A stretch of 64,000 nt of DNA from Phytophthora colocasiae (GCA_018806915.1 JAGKQI010000087.1:620001-684000); one strand, 5' to 3'; shown: positions 11,059-21,852, counted from the stretch's first letter. Numbers and translations: made by a program. Notes: generated by a model not told the origin, from the letters alone.

Positions 11059-12934
11059 AGTGAACCTACTCTAGCCGAGGGAGTAGACGACGGGCTGATG
11101 TTCGAGGGGAGTGGTCGAATCCAGGTCGGGGAGAGGCCGACTGAGGCGACTACTAGGAGAGTTGGTCGACGAGGACCTACTCCACCCGACGACGACCAAC
11201 TACTCGTGTCTCCCGTCGACGTGTTTGGACTAGACCAGGCTCGCTTTTTTGGAGGAACAGAAGAGAACCCCCTGGATCCTCGCCATGATCGCCTTCCTGG
11301 AGAGCGGAGCTTTGGCTCTAGATGCTCAACTTAGGGCCAAGGTGCTGTCGCTCGCCCCCAACTACACTGTGAAGAACGGAGTACTCATGCGGAAAGTACA
11401 CTTGAAGGCTCGAGCTGGACCAGCTAGTTCGTTGGAAGTACCTGTGATACCCATCCAGTACATCTCGACCGTCCTACATCACTGCCATGCCGACGTCTTC
11501 TCCGCCCATGTGGGTGTGACTAAAACAATGGACCGTGTGCGCAAACATGCCTACTGGCATGGATGGAAGAAGGATGTAGCTGAGTACGTCCGGGAGTGTA
11601 CTGTGTGTGGGAGTGGTAAGGGTTACCGACCATGGAGGAACGGTCTCATGCAGAAGATGCCGATCCAAGAGTTGTCTGGACCCTTCTCACTATTGGTAGT
11701 AGATGCCGTCGGCCGACTGGTGACAACACCTCGAGGTAACAAGTTTATCCTGGTGTTTGCCGACTACTTCACCCGATGGGTAGAAGCTTTCGCGGTCGAA
11801 CGACTAGACTCAGTGACTTTCGTGGAGACTATGGTGGATGAAGTGATCTCTCGGCATGGAGTACCTGAGAAGCTACTGAGCGACCAGGGATCTAACTTCA
11901 TCTCTGAACTCGCCCGTTCGCTGTATGAGACTCTTGGCATCAAGAAGTTATTCGGGGCTGCCTACCACCCCCAAACACAGGGACTGGTAGAACGCTTCAA
12001 TGGGACACTACTGGGTATGCTGAGGATGTACGTGAGTGAGTCTCAAGATGATTGGGACCGGTACCTGCCTCGAGTGCTCTTTGCCTACCGGACGTCGTAC
12101 CATGAAGCTCTCGGCGACTCACCCTTTTTCAGTCTGTATGGACGTGACCCCGTACTACCCCTCGACCTGGCATTTCTGAATACGACTGCTCAGTGGAAGA
12201 GCAATGAAGTAGCGGCCTATCGACGTCGACTGTACTTGTCCCTCAGAGACACCCGTCGACTGGTGGAGCGTCAACTGTTGAAGGCTCAAGGTCGACATGA
12301 GGATCGACTACAGGGTCAGAGGTCCGTCAAGTTCTCCGAAGGAGATGCTGTCTGGGTGTACCAGTACTTCCGAGCAAGACGAGGAGAGAAGACCTCCCGG
12401 AAATTGGCGTTCTCGTGGCATGGACCTTACCGAGTGGTCGGAACTGTGGGCGAGAATGCCTATAGGATTGCTATCCCCTCTCACCCCAACCGAGTGGTAA
12501 CCATCAACGTGAACCGACTGAAACCTTTCCAGGGCCGATGGAGTCGACCCTACCCTACCGAGATCCCACCTGGCGTTGATATGAACCCCGGAGAAGATGA
12601 CGATGGTCCACTAGTTGAAGAAGATCTACCTAGGACTAGTTACGTGGAACGACTGGTGATCGGCTCAGAGGAGACGGCATTCACTGGTGGTGCTCTTCCT
12701 GTCGTCGACATACTAGCTCGAAGACGGAAGGCTGGAGAGCTGCAGTATCTGGTTCTACTAGCTACTTACGAGACTAGATGGTGCCCGTCTACTTCGCTGA
12801 AACCGACGTTCGATGTACTTATCACTGCTTTTGAGAACACTCGTCGCAAGGAGCAAGGGCTCCCGGAGTTGCGACGGAGTGCTCGACTCGCCGACGCGAA
12901 CGCTGCTATCGACGAGGACGAGCTACTTTTCTAG
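11059..12934 (+). pseudogene. Integrase of element B (separated by TAG and a T-run frameshift)
   Basis: The segment 11059-11244 continues the pol frame. At the T6 run (11245-11250) the frame changes: with one T less, the reading passes directly into the long open frame that ends at 12934. The integrase zinc region (LHHCHADVFSAHVG, later ECTVCGSGKG) is followed by the catalytic core, with D in LLVVDAVG, D in LLSDQGSNF and E in GLVERFNGTLL. A GPY/F-like module follows (WHGPYRVVGTVGENAYRI), then an RRSARL-containing tail. The integrase part itself has no break. The only problems are upstream, so the copy is recently damaged. Confidence 0.88.
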
Positions 12935-14530
12935 AGGATGGATGGTCGGACTGGCTGTGGGGCTAATGCCCTGCTGACCTTTGTCTCACCGAGTACTCTA
13001 AGGAGTACTTCCCCTCTTTTGTTTTGCATATTACATTTCCTGAATATCCTGAGCCGATCGGAGGTTGACTGTCACCTACCCTACGAGACGAAGACTTGCC
13101 TGCCTGAACGATGACTCCGATCGATGAACCTTTACGACTACATATATTCCTGACCCCGCGACCATCTAGCTTTGCGACTAGTCGATGATGTGATGAACTG
13201 AATCTGATGGACCCTGCGAGAACGATGGCAAGATGCTAGAGATGACCACTGGAAGTACTCGAGTCTGCCTTAGCTGAACTGAACCAGATGCCCCTATGTG
13301 AAGATGATGACTTGGCGTACCCTTTAGAACGATGATGAGACACAAGAGAGGTTTACTGTAACTACCCTGCTAGGACGATGACGAGACACAAGAGTTGACT
13401 ACTGGAAGTGCTATGGGTCCACCTTCGAGGTGTGACCCTACCTACGCGATTGAAGTGGAGTTTGACTATGACGTATGGCTTGATGATTATTGTGACGATG
13501 AGGAGTGGAGTATGTTGAAGAGACGTAGACCCGACTGATTGAAGTGGACTTTGACTATAACGTGAGACTTGGTGACTACTATGACTACGAGAAGCGATGC
13601 AAGTTGAAAAGAAGTACACCTGATCGATTAAACTGGATATCGAGAAGCAAGCGCAGTGCAAATTCTGGAGTGAGACTATCGACCGTTGGCCAAGAGAGTG
13701 TCTATTTGGGTGGGGTGCAACGTCCCTACGGGTAGGGGCGAATTTCCTTCTAACGGTGCTTCCCACGGGTCGAACTGCTTTCGGCTACGAAGAGGACAGC
13801 TCATTCCGCTATCTACCGTCGTCCGCCCAGTCTACTCTCCGGCTAATCCCTATACCCTGCAACCACCTACGACTTCTCCGTCCTGATCAACCGAGTTACT
13901 TCTCAACTGCCGGCCCATTGATTATCCTGCTACTACCTACGGCTACTCTGTTCCGACCGACCGAGTTACTTGCCGACCGTCTACCTTACGAACTCTCTCT
14001 TTGCCGAGCCTACTTCTAGAAGACACCTACGTCCCCTCCGTGGTTGCCCTGCTGACGACGTTGCCGCGACTACCCTGCCAATGGATCCGTCATCTACTAC
14101 GAGGCATGCGGCTACAACTATCCCGTATCCTGCTTCGATAACCCCTGCGACTCCCTACCCTGATGCCTCTCCGACTACTTCAACTTCAAGATCGACTACG
14201 ACCTCTCGTCCTGCTACTACTTCGTCTACTGCGACTCGTGCTGCTTTTACTCTACTGGACGCCGACTACATCAAATTGACTGACGAAGAGCTCCGCGTGG
14301 TCAAGTGCCTCCGGGACATGGAGCGCGACCGCGTTGTGCGAGGACGCACAACGTTAGGTCGGGGAGTTTGTCCCGTACCCGGGAATATAGTGTGTGAACC
14401 AGCGTCGGGCGCGCACTATGTCCCGGGGCCTTGTCCAACGTCGCCTACTGTCCGTGTCTGAGGCCCAGTTTGGAGGTACCTCTCATCTACTACTGCCTCG
14501 TCTACCATCATACTGTCGTGAGAGGACGGA
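12935..14530 (+). other. 3' region of element B without a clear gene
   Basis: About 1.6 kb after the integrase stop. It contains imperfect tandem repeats around 13440-13580 (the phrase TTGAAGTGGA.TTTGACTAT occurs twice) and 13320-13400 (GACGATGA.GAGACACAAGAG occurs twice). An open frame to 14461 has no ATG and is Thr/Pro/Ser-rich, with a more protein-like end (DEELRVVKCLRDMERD). I cannot assign a function. The base usage matches element B, not the LPMO gene that follows. Confidence 0.5.
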
Positions 14531-14791
14531 TGTCATGCCTAGTCTCAATGCTCTTCTACTCCGGTGAGGTGTCATCCCTACAAGTGCTGGTCCAGACCGC
14601 CCAGAAATCTAGTCAGTCGTGTATCTACCAAGTTAAGAACAACCCAAAAACAAGAAGAAAGAAGTTTGAATTTTACGTATTCCTTAAGCTCCCCGCCCAG
14701 ACCTACTTGCCAACAGTCCGCAACTACTCGACCCTTAACCGGATATACGACAGTACGCACGAACACTCTCTACTCTCTACTGTCTTACACA
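14531..14791 (+). repeat. Candidate 3' LTR of element B
   Basis: Begins TGTCATGCC after a purine-rich GAGAGGACGGA (possible polypurine tract) and ends TTACACA just before the LPMO stop codon. The TG...CA ends fit an LTR. There is no 5' partner in the window to compare with, so borders are guesses. Confidence 0.35.
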
Positions 14792-14792
14792 T

Positions 14793-15764
14793 CTATTGAC
14801 GACGACGACGAACCGAGCACTTGTCAGTTGCAGGTGTCGAAGTGGTTTCTGGCGCATCGGTAGTAGCAGTAGTATCAGGACTCGATCCGTCCGTTGTGGC
14901 AGAAGCAGCGGTGTCAACACTGGGCGACTCGGTCGTCGTCTCGGCTGAGGAATCAGTCGTGGCGCTATCCGCCGAGGCTTCAGTGCTGTCAGCAGTGTAG
15001 CTCGCCTCTCCTGCAGCCTCTGAATCATCCGTAGTGGCTGTCGACGGAGCAGTGGTAGTAGCTTTCGGGGCTGCCGTCGTAGCGGTAGGTGCTGTTGTCG
15101 TTTTGGTAGTCGACGCAGACGATGACGAAGACGACGAGATGGTGGTTGTTATCGTTGACGAACTGCCAGCACCGCTACCAGGGATGGTAATGTCGGCGCA
15201 CGTAGGGTACGTCTGGTTGGCAATGTCCGAGTGCCAATAGAACTGCAAGGCGCAATCACCAGCGTTCTCGCATCCCGTCACATTTGTCGGGATCGTAGCT
15301 GTGACCGTGAAAGTACCGGCGGAGTTGGCGAAGTCACTGAAGTACTCGATCTGCGTGTCGCGGTTGTACGTGATCTTACCGTCCGAGTCAGCACTAGGCT
15401 TGACGATGCTCAAGTACATGTAGCCCGGGTGCGGTGCTTGGATGTAGTACTCAACGTTAAATTCCTTGCCGGCTTCGATCTCCGTCACGTTGTTCTCCGA
15501 TTCGTAGACGAGACCGCGGCAACCGTTGTACATGTTGAAAGTGGCGGCTGCAGGTTGGTCGGCTTGTCCGCGCTGGCTCAGGTTCTCAATGGGGGCCCAT
15601 TGGAGCTCGTTGTTCCCTGCGCCTTTGAGACCGAACAGGCAGTCTGCACGGTATTTAGCCGTGATCGGACGGTAGGACGGCACTAGCATTTGACCGTGGG
15701 CGTCCACAGTGTTGGCCAGCAAGATGGCCACACCGGCCAGGGAGCAAAATGCTGCAGGTTTCAT
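14793..15764 (-). CDS. Secreted LPMO-like protein, divergent group (gene 1 of cluster)
   Basis: 323 residues. A signal peptide of about 22 residues ends VDA, so the mature protein starts with His (HGQMLVPS), as required for the copper 'histidine brace' of LPMOs. A second likely copper His is in QAPHPG (residue 112). A cysteine-flanked C-terminal strand, CALQFYWHS...TYPTCADI, resembles the last strand of LPMO folds. After about residue 205 comes a long Ser/Thr/Ala-rich, probably O-glycosylated linker, ending KCSVRRRRQ. Likely role: oxidative cleavage of a plant or microbial polysaccharide outside the cell. The family is uncertain; it differs from the five AA17-type neighbours. Its stop codon lies 2 nt from the end of element B. 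Confidence 0.75.
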   Translation of the reverse strand: MKPAAFCSLAGVAILLANTVDAHGQMLVPSYRPITAKYRADCLFGLKGAGNNELQWAPIENLSQRGQADQPAAATFNMYNGCRGLVYESENNVTEIEAGKEFNVEYYIQAPHPGYMYLSIVKPSADSDGKITYNRDTQIEYFSDFANSAGTFTVTATIPTNVTGCENAGDCALQFYWHSDIANQTYPTCADITIPGSGAGSSSTITTTISSSSSSSASTTKTTTAPTATTAAPKATTTAPSTATTDDSEAAGEASYTADSTEASADSATTDSSAETTTESPSVDTAASATTDGSSPDTTATTDAPETTSTPATDKCSVRRRRQ

Positions 15765-16644
15765 GCTACGTCGTCGGAAGATCGATTGCCAATGACAGCA
15801 AAATGGGAAATGAATGAGGACTGCAGTGCGGAGACGACAAGCTTTGCGTGATATTCATTGTCTTCTGTCAAAACATATGTTATCAAATATTACGTCAAAT
15901 TATGTAGGGTTTAGTATGAATTGCAACATAACGGTATTTGTTTAAAGCTCGTAGATAAATTATTCAAGGGAGTCAAGTTGACTCAAGGCTGCCCGGCACA
16001 GCAACTCTGCAACCGCACTTGCTTCACTACTACCTCATACAGTTAGATTCTGAGAGACGAACAGACCCCTAGCAGCTTTTAGCACGCTTGTCCTTTGTCT
16101 TGTCTTCCTGATCCTTGTTGTTGTGCAGGTACTCCAGCGTCTCCTTGGTGCGTCGAGTGTTCTCGTTCTCCAGAAAGAGGTAAGAAAGGAATAGACTTGT
16201 TGTGTAGAAGGTAAATTCCAAAGTAATATTGATTGTTATTAGGAGGAAAGCCTCGGGCACAAAACCTCCTTTAGGCTAGACCCATCGATCAAGATGGTCA
16301 CTGGCCTTCCTGTCACTCAACCGTGACGGAACCTGACACAGGCGAAAGTTCTTCTCCGGGAAGTCTCCAGAACCCGTCGGCTCAAAACCCCACGTGCCGT
16401 CGGTGCAGCGCAGATTTCGTGCCTTGCAGACCAACTGTAGTGTGCGTGCATGAATCATACAGTCTACCTACGAGCTGAAGCTGCCAGCCGCGACTGAAGC
16501 ATGCGATTGCTAGCCTTCACGACGGATATCAATCCTGGTGAAGACAACCCTGGTGGCCAAACCTACCAATGTAACCTAACGTCAACAGGTTACATGTACA
16601 CTTTCATTTGTGCTCGTTACTACTTTCTCTATCACTCAAAACAA
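15765..16644. other. Intergenic region between LPMO-like genes 1 and 2
   Basis: Holds the upstream region of gene 1 (right of 15764) and the 3' flank of gene 2. Apart from the fragment at 16069-16458 I see no gene, tRNA or repeat. Confidence 0.5.
16069..16458 (-). pseudogene. Unrecognised gene fragment, one in-frame stop
   Basis: Minus-strand reading of 60 residues, an in-frame TAG at 16276-16278, then about 69 more residues in the same frame ending TKDKRAKSC. The second part has a hydrophobic segment (about 20 residues, possibly membrane) followed by a charged, Lys/Glu-rich tail. The two halves sharing a frame across a single stop suggests a decayed gene, or chance. I do not recognise it. 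Confidence 0.25.
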
Positions 16645-17457
16645 TCAGAAACCTTTGACCTCGTGCAGCTTCAGTCGCCGCTGCCGACGTGTGCATTTTT
16701 CTGAGGAAGAGCCCGAAGACGCCTCGTTGTTCCCGGGAGACGTTGCTGCTGGCGCAGATGATGTAGATATAGGAGCGTCCGTTGTAGATGCTGGTGCAGC
16801 CGTAGTAGACGTTGGAGCTGACGTCGAGACTGACATAGTCGGCGATTGACTGCTTGATTCGCCACTGCCGGTCACAACGATGTCTGCACACGTCGGGTAC
16901 GTTTGACTTGCCAGATCCGAGTGCCAATAGAACTGCAGTGCACAGTCTCCTGCAGATCCACATCCAGTCACGCTGGTGGGGATCGTTGCCGTGGTACTGG
17001 TGTTATCGCTCGAGTTCTCAGCGAACGGGTCAATAGTGAGCAGCTCAGCCACAGGCGTATACGTAATAGTGCCGCTATTGTCGGTGGAAGGCTTGACGAT
17101 GCTGAGCACCATCGTGCCGGGGTGAGGGGCCTGGATGACCCACTCAACACTGAAAGGTGTGCCGGCGGTGAGCTCGGTGACGGTGTTGTTGGCCTCGTAG
17201 ACAGTGCCTCTGCACCCGTTCATGATGTTGAAGGTGGCTGCTGCTGGCCGATCAGATTGTGCTCGACTACTGAGTAGTTCCACCGGTGCGTACTGAAGTT
17301 CTTGATCTCCAGCCCCGCTGAGGGCTCCACAATCAGCACGGTACTGCTCTGAGATAGGTCGTGGCGTTGGCTTGGTCATTTGGCCGTGTGCGTTGGCCGT
17401 AGTGAAGAGCAGAGCCATGGAAGCTGCAGTAAGTGAAGAGATTGAAGTGAACTTCAT
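16645..17457 (-). CDS. Secreted LPMO-like protein, divergent group (gene 2 of cluster)
   Basis: 270 residues, clearly paralogous to gene 1. The signal peptide of 23 residues ends ANA, leaving mature His (HGQMTKPTPRP). It shares with gene 1 the motifs YRADC, RPAAATFN, NGCRG, QAPHPG (second His, residue 112) and the C-terminal CALQFYWHSDLASQTYPTC. The Ser/Thr-rich linker is shorter than in gene 1. The tail is SEKCTRRQRR followed by ten extra residues, so the usual Arg tail is present but not terminal. Secreted, probably copper-dependent. Transcribed away from gene 3 over a 751-bp shared upstream region. Confidence 0.75.
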   Translation of the reverse strand: MKFTSISSLTAASMALLFTTANAHGQMTKPTPRPISEQYRADCGALSGAGDQELQYAPVELLSSRAQSDRPAAATFNIMNGCRGTVYEANNTVTELTAGTPFSVEWVIQAPHPGTMVLSIVKPSTDNSGTITYTPVAELLTIDPFAENSSDNTSTTATIPTSVTGCGSAGDCALQFYWHSDLASQTYPTCADIVVTGSGESSSQSPTMSVSTSAPTSTTAAPASTTDAPISTSSAPAATSPGNNEASSGSSSEKCTRRQRRLKLHEVKGF

Positions 17458-18208
17458 GACGGACTGGTTGAAGGATGTATCGGTGACCTTCGGTGTTGCA
17501 GGTTGAAGTCAAATTGAGATTTGACGTTGGTTAGTAGTGAGTCGGGGCTCGCATCCACTGCTGTGGAAGCCGTTTGTCATTCCTGAGCAGTTTCCTTTTC
17601 GAATGACTTGTTATAGCTGCCGCTCCACCGCCGTCCGTGTCTGTCTTGGACTTGAGGGCAAGTGGCCAACTTGACCCGCGAATGAAGGTGCAGGTTTCAA
17701 CCGCTGTTTTGACTGAACTAGTGGATCAAGTAAGCTGACAAGCACCAATTGCAAACCGTCTGCAGAACTCGCACCGAGTTCTTCGAACCCGCATGAACGG
17801 CCGTTCACTCCAAGATTTTGGTGCTGGTGTGCTCAAGGCTAGCAGCATCCCATGTTCGAAAGCACAAGTAGTCGGGGGCGTTCCGAAAATCTTGGCTTCA
17901 GTACTGGACCGAGCGTTTTCAAGCCAAGGAATACTATTCCGTTCAGAAGGAAGGAGCGGTTCGAATGGAGGATTTACTTGCAGCCGGAGCTGCCAAACAG
18001 TTTTTGTCACTTAAATCAGAATTATTCCTTGCTTGGTCAGCCACATGCCGCGAAAACGTAGGCGCCTGCTGTCGATGAAGCGTCATGCGCATGGGAGACT
18101 AGACTTTCCGATATCGGATACACCATCTTCGTGCGTCCTGATGCTCCAGTCTGCCTGAAGAAAGTTATCCTCACAAAGTAATTTACTTCGTCGAATTCAC
18201 AAGTTTCG
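17458..18208. other. Shared upstream region of LPMO-like gene 2 and AA17 gene 3
   Basis: 751 bp between two divergent start codons. Short open frames here overlap in several frames and have no recognisable domain. Probably promoter sequence for both genes. Confidence 0.45.
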
Positions 18209-19285
18209 ATGACCTCCAAGTTCTACAACACCGCGTTATTAGGAGCTGCTGCCTTGCTTTTCAGTGGTGTGCAAGCTCACGGTTACCTGGGTCAACCAGC
18301 AGTCACGTTCCCAAATGACGTTGACAAGACGCAATTCGTCGCGACGATCGAGTCGAGTGCTTCGGGGTTTTCAGGATCGTTCAGTGGTTCGCCCGCAGCT
18401 AACACTGAGGCTTTCTGGGCAGCTTTCAACTCGAGCAAATACTCGTCCATCAAGGACTTCGTGACGGATAAGGGGCAGATTGTGGCAAATGGCGCCACGA
18501 TTGAGTGCGGCCTTACCGATCCGAACGAGACCTCACAGCCACTACCTGCCGAACTGGAGTGGACGCATTCCGACACGGAAGGCTTCACTTCATCCCATGA
18601 AGGTCCGTGCGAGGCTTGGTGTGATGATACCCAGGTTTTTCAAGATACGGATTGTGCGGCACACTATACTACTGCTCCGGCCAAGATGCCCTACGACAGG
18701 GCTGGATGCTCCGGTTCTAGTCGTCTAACGTTCTACTGGTTGGCTCTGCACTCGTCTACGTGGCAAGTGTATGTGAACTGCGCTGCTCTTGAAGGTGGCA
18801 GTGGTTCGAACTCCCCTTCGCAGAATAACTCCACCACCAGCGGATCTCAATCGGATACTCCGACTGTCACCCCCACGGCTACGACGGCTACTCCTACGAC
18901 AGCTACACCGACTGCCACTAGCGCAACCCCTGGCACTGAAAGTTCTGTCGCTGGTAGTGCTGAAGAAGACTGCGGCTCTCTTGATGTTGCTGGCAGTGAT
19001 CAAGTCGGTGGCGACGCAGACACAAATGACGAGGACTGCGGGTCACTCGACGTGGCTGGCAGCGAGGATGATGAAGATTGTGGATCGCTTGATGTTGCCG
19101 GAAGCGAAGAAGAGGACTGTGGATCTCTTGACGTTGCTGGAGGTGAAGGTGATGAAGGTGCCGCCGTATCGGAGTCATCGTTGAACTTTGACGACATTGG
19201 TGGTAGCTACATCAGTGGCAAAGTGCAGCCCGCAGGGGACAAACTAGAGCGTGGTTTCTGTAAAAGGTCAGTGTTGGTTGTTTAG
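18209..19285 (+). CDS. AA17-type secreted LPMO with acidic Cys repeat tail (gene 3)
   Basis: 358 residues. The signal peptide of 23 residues ends VQA before mature His (HGYLGQPAVTF). The body matches the oomycete AA17 group known from Phytophthora (pectin-active enzymes in the characterised members): FSGSFSGSP, a conserved His in LEWTHSD, SHEGPCEAWCDD, VFQDTDC and FYWLALHSSTWQVYVNCA. Likely role: oxidation of plant cell-wall pectin outside the cell. The linker is Thr-rich, then contains four copies of DCGSLDVAG in an acidic setting. The end, ERGFCKRSVLVV, looks like a changed form of the CxxRRRR tail found in the other copies. Confidence 0.82.
   Translation: MTSKFYNTALLGAAALLFSGVQAHGYLGQPAVTFPNDVDKTQFVATIESSASGFSGSFSGSPAANTEAFWAAFNSSKYSSIKDFVTDKGQIVANGATIECGLTDPNETSQPLPAELEWTHSDTEGFTSSHEGPCEAWCDDTQVFQDTDCAAHYTTAPAKMPYDRAGCSGSSRLTFYWLALHSSTWQVYVNCAALEGGSGSNSPSQNNSTTSGSQSDTPTVTPTATTATPTTATPTATSATPGTESSVAGSAEEDCGSLDVAGSDQVGGDADTNDEDCGSLDVAGSEDDEDCGSLDVAGSEEEDCGSLDVAGGEGDEGAAVSESSLNFDDIGGSYISGKVQPAGDKLERGFCKRSVLVV
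18962..19142 (+). repeat. Acidic DCGSLDVAG coding repeats in gene 3
   Basis: Four copies of a repeat encoding (D/E)DCGSLDVAG(S/G), each with one Cys, separated by Asp/Glu-rich spacers of unequal length. Third-position differences between units show they are not brand new. Confidence 0.9.
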
Positions 19286-20517
19286 CGTATTTACTAGGTT
19301 GTGTAAGTGATGAAAAAAAACGAAAAAAAAAAACAAGTTATTGTACATGCACTCCGGTACACGTCTCGAGCTCAACTACGAGATATGTGATGAGCGTAAT
19401 CGAGTGGAGTTTACACTTTGGGATGATGTCGTGGACTTTCAGATGGCTCGAAGGAAAGCAGCAGGTAGATGGCAAACTGTCTGTCAGTCAACGTTGACAA
19501 CAAGTCGTTGGTCCAACACTCGCAACCTGCCTTTAAATGAGCCCACCTCGCTGATCGGATCGTTCCGAGGCAACACGTGCTTTAGTGCGCTTCCTATCAT
19601 CGATGCTGAGGTTACATGTAGTCGGCAGTGCCTACAGCTGTGCCGAGTCGGCACAGCTTAGGAGCGCGTGCACCGCGCGACCAGATATCCCGACCCTTGC
19701 TACTACATGTACGTACTTGTACGTTGGCCTCCATCATGCCGATGATTATGACGGCAATGGAGTCCAAGATGGTAATGAGTCCAATTTGAATCCAGGCGTA
19801 CCGGAGCTCCAGCAAAGAAACGGTCACATCGCGTTGAGTCTGGTCGCAGTGCAGCTGGTTTTGCGCCTTACCTCAGGTGCACACACCGAAGCCGACGTCA
19901 ACGACGTAGCACCGGCCATCCATCACCCCTTCTCTAGGCATGTAGAGGCGACCGTCAAAACGGAAGATCTTTGCAGCGTTCTCTCGCAAACTACGATCGT
20001 AAACGTCCCGTATCAAAGCCATGGGATGGAAACCAACACGTACATGTACATGCACAGCACCAAATGAGCAGACTACCAGGGTAGGCTTCATCTGGTCCGC
20101 TTGGCTTCCTCTATCATGACACAATTCGTGTCACATTGACACCATGCAATCTGTCAGGCTTTGAATCTAATCGTTCTCTTCTACCAGCCGTGGCTATCAA
20201 TTCATCGCGACGGCCCTATCTTTACATTACCGCCCACCTGGCGGGTTCGACTGCCAATTCAAACGCTGTACACTTTGCACCGAAAAAGACAAAATGCAGC
20301 AAAGTTTTACAAGAAAAATGTCGAGTGCCACTAAGGGTCATCAGCAACCGTAGCTCGCGTTAATCATCGCCTTGCAATCAAAAGACCACCACGACCACTT
20401 TGCTGTTCGTGCGTGGCTATTCTGCCACTGGGCAATGGACGACAGCGCACCATTGCCACTAGCACGTACATTTCATTTTGCCTTGCAACCCTCAATCCGC
20501 TTTGTATAAACTTCGCT
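19286..20517. other. Intergenic region between AA17 genes 3 and 4
   Basis: About 1.2 kb. Begins with A-rich runs (19312-19335), likely 3' untranslated or poly(A)-signal sequence of gene 3. The many small open frames in 19340-20360 overlap and show no domain. Confidence 0.5.
20472..20490 (+). promoter_or_regulatory. Oomycete initiator-like element of AA17 gene 4
   Basis: TTCATTTTGCCTTGCAACC, about 30-45 nt before the ATG at 20518, resembles the oomycete initiator (TCATT followed by a pyrimidine-rich CA-TTT part). It also argues for starting the gene at 20518 rather than further upstream. Confidence 0.5.
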
Positions 20518-21366
20518 ATGAGAACGACCTTCACCTCCTTCGTAGTTGCCACTACGCTGGCCATTTCGGTGCACGGTCACGGGTACATGTCGGTTCCGAA
20601 GTGTGAGAACACCTTTATTGGAGACACAACCCAGTTCATGGCGACAATCGAAGCATCCTCCTCGGGCTTCAGCGGGGCATTCAGTGGCTCCCCGTCAGAC
20701 AACACCGCTGCCTTTACCAAGGGGTTAGCGGCCAGCAAGTACAAGTCGCTCAAGGAAATGATCAACGACTTGGGGAAGGTGACCTCGTCGGATTTTACGA
20801 TGGAGTGCGGCTACACCAATCCGGATGAAACACCGCAACCACTTCCAGAGACGTATGTCGAATGGGCTCACGGCAGTGGCGAAGGCTTCACCCCTTCGCA
20901 CGAAGGTCCGTGTGAAGTTTGGTGTGACGACGTTCGCGTGTTTCAGGACGATAACTGTGCTGCCAACTACCCAACGGCGCCGGCGAAGGTCCCGTACGAC
21001 CATGATGCATGTCTAGGAGCGAGCAGATTGACGTTCTATTGGCTGGCGCTGCACTCGTCGACCTGGCAGGTCTATACGAACTGCGCCGCACTGGAGAAGA
21101 CCACGTCAACCGGCGCTACGTCCAAATACGCGGTGGGTGGAAGCTCGTCGACGCCCGCAGGCAGCACTGCAGGCTCGGTTGCTACCACTGAAGGTTCTGA
21201 TGACACTACTACGACGGATGCCCCCGCAGTCACGAAAGCTCTTACGACTACAGAAGCCCCCACTACGCAGACTACTACGGCCCCTGTTACTACGGAAGCC
21301 CCGATCACTACTACTGCGCCGTCAGTGGACACTGGCAAATGCAACATTCGTCGTCGCCGCCATTAA
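20518..21366 (+). CDS. AA17-type secreted LPMO (gene 4)
   Basis: 282 residues from ATG at 20518. The open frame extends upstream, but only this start gives a signal peptide (20 residues ending VHG) directly before mature His (HGYMSVPKCENTF). Family motifs: GFSGAFSGSP, EWAHGSGEGF with the conserved His, SHEGPCEVWCDD, VFQDDNC, and FYWLALHSSTWQVYTNCA. A Thr-rich linker follows, then GKCNIRRRRH at the C-terminus. Likely a secreted copper oxidase acting on pectin. It is closest to gene 5 by motif spelling and lies in tandem with it. Confidence 0.85.
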   Translation: MRTTFTSFVVATTLAISVHGHGYMSVPKCENTFIGDTTQFMATIEASSSGFSGAFSGSPSDNTAAFTKGLAASKYKSLKEMINDLGKVTSSDFTMECGYTNPDETPQPLPETYVEWAHGSGEGFTPSHEGPCEVWCDDVRVFQDDNCAANYPTAPAKVPYDHDACLGASRLTFYWLALHSSTWQVYTNCAALEKTTSTGATSKYAVGGSSSTPAGSTAGSVATTEGSDDTTTTDAPAVTKALTTTEAPTTQTTTAPVTTEAPITTTAPSVDTGKCNIRRRRH

Positions 21367-21852
21367 TTACAGTAGTTTTGTGGCATTTTCCAGTGTCGTT
21401 TTGTTGATGTTTTAAAACTCTCTACTTACAAGTACTTTTCATTCAACCTCCATGCGAAAAGCATAAAAATTCTCTTCCTATAATACAGCCTACCGGTACC
21501 TGTAATGCGATGTGGAGTTGACTCAGTTGAGTCCACTACTGTACAAAGCACAACTGAAATTGCGGTTTGTTGGACTTCCGTCCGTAGGCAGCTGGTGAGT
21601 TTCAAATCTGAAAGTGAAGCTCCCATGTGGCAGATCTTGTGATTGACACGACGGAATTTTGCTTCAAGAACGGTAAGTTTGGCTCGATTTTAACGCAGAC
21701 TAATCTGGATGTGTAGGGAGGCTGCTGGTCGAGGGCGGCTGAATACGGCACGCTCGGACAGCAAGTTCAGTAACAGCCACACTCACTTTGCAATTCGCTC
21801 GCCTCTAGTCAACCACCTCCTCAGCTTTTGAACAGCAATCAGGTTCTTCGAA
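21367..21852. other. Intergenic region between AA17 genes 4 and 5
   Basis: 486 bp. Contains the upstream region of gene 5, including an initiator-like site. No gene seen. Confidence 0.5.
21782..21797 (+). promoter_or_regulatory. Oomycete initiator-like element of AA17 gene 5
   Basis: CTCACTTTGCAATTCG fits the oomycete initiator pattern closely and sits about 60 nt before the start codon. Confidence 0.5.

Larger units (their letters stand above)
3982..14791 (+). mobile_element. Element B: Ty3/gypsy LTR retrotransposon lacking a visible 5' LTR
   Basis: Order on the plus strand: gag (3994-6414), pol in the same frame after a single UGA (6415 onward: protease, RT, RNase H), integrase to 12934, then about 1.86 kb of mostly non-coding 3' sequence that ends next to the stop codon of the first LPMO gene. 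No 5' LTR is present between element A and gag, so the left side was lost or joined by recombination. A 3' LTR is likely near 14531-14791 but cannot be confirmed without its partner. Two lesions in pol (TAG at 11056-11058, extra T in 11245-11250) mean this copy is probably inactive. Confidence 0.85.

Noticed and set aside
13970..14461. 163-residue frame in the 3' region of element B
   Set aside because: Starts with TTG, low complexity for most of its length and no domain; mentioned in the region note only.
14336..14791. Alternative 3' LTR start at TGTGCGAGGACGCACAA
   Set aside because: It has TG and a small hairpin, but overlaps the protein-like end of an open frame and lacks a purine tract before it; the start at 14531 fits slightly better. 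Neither is proven.
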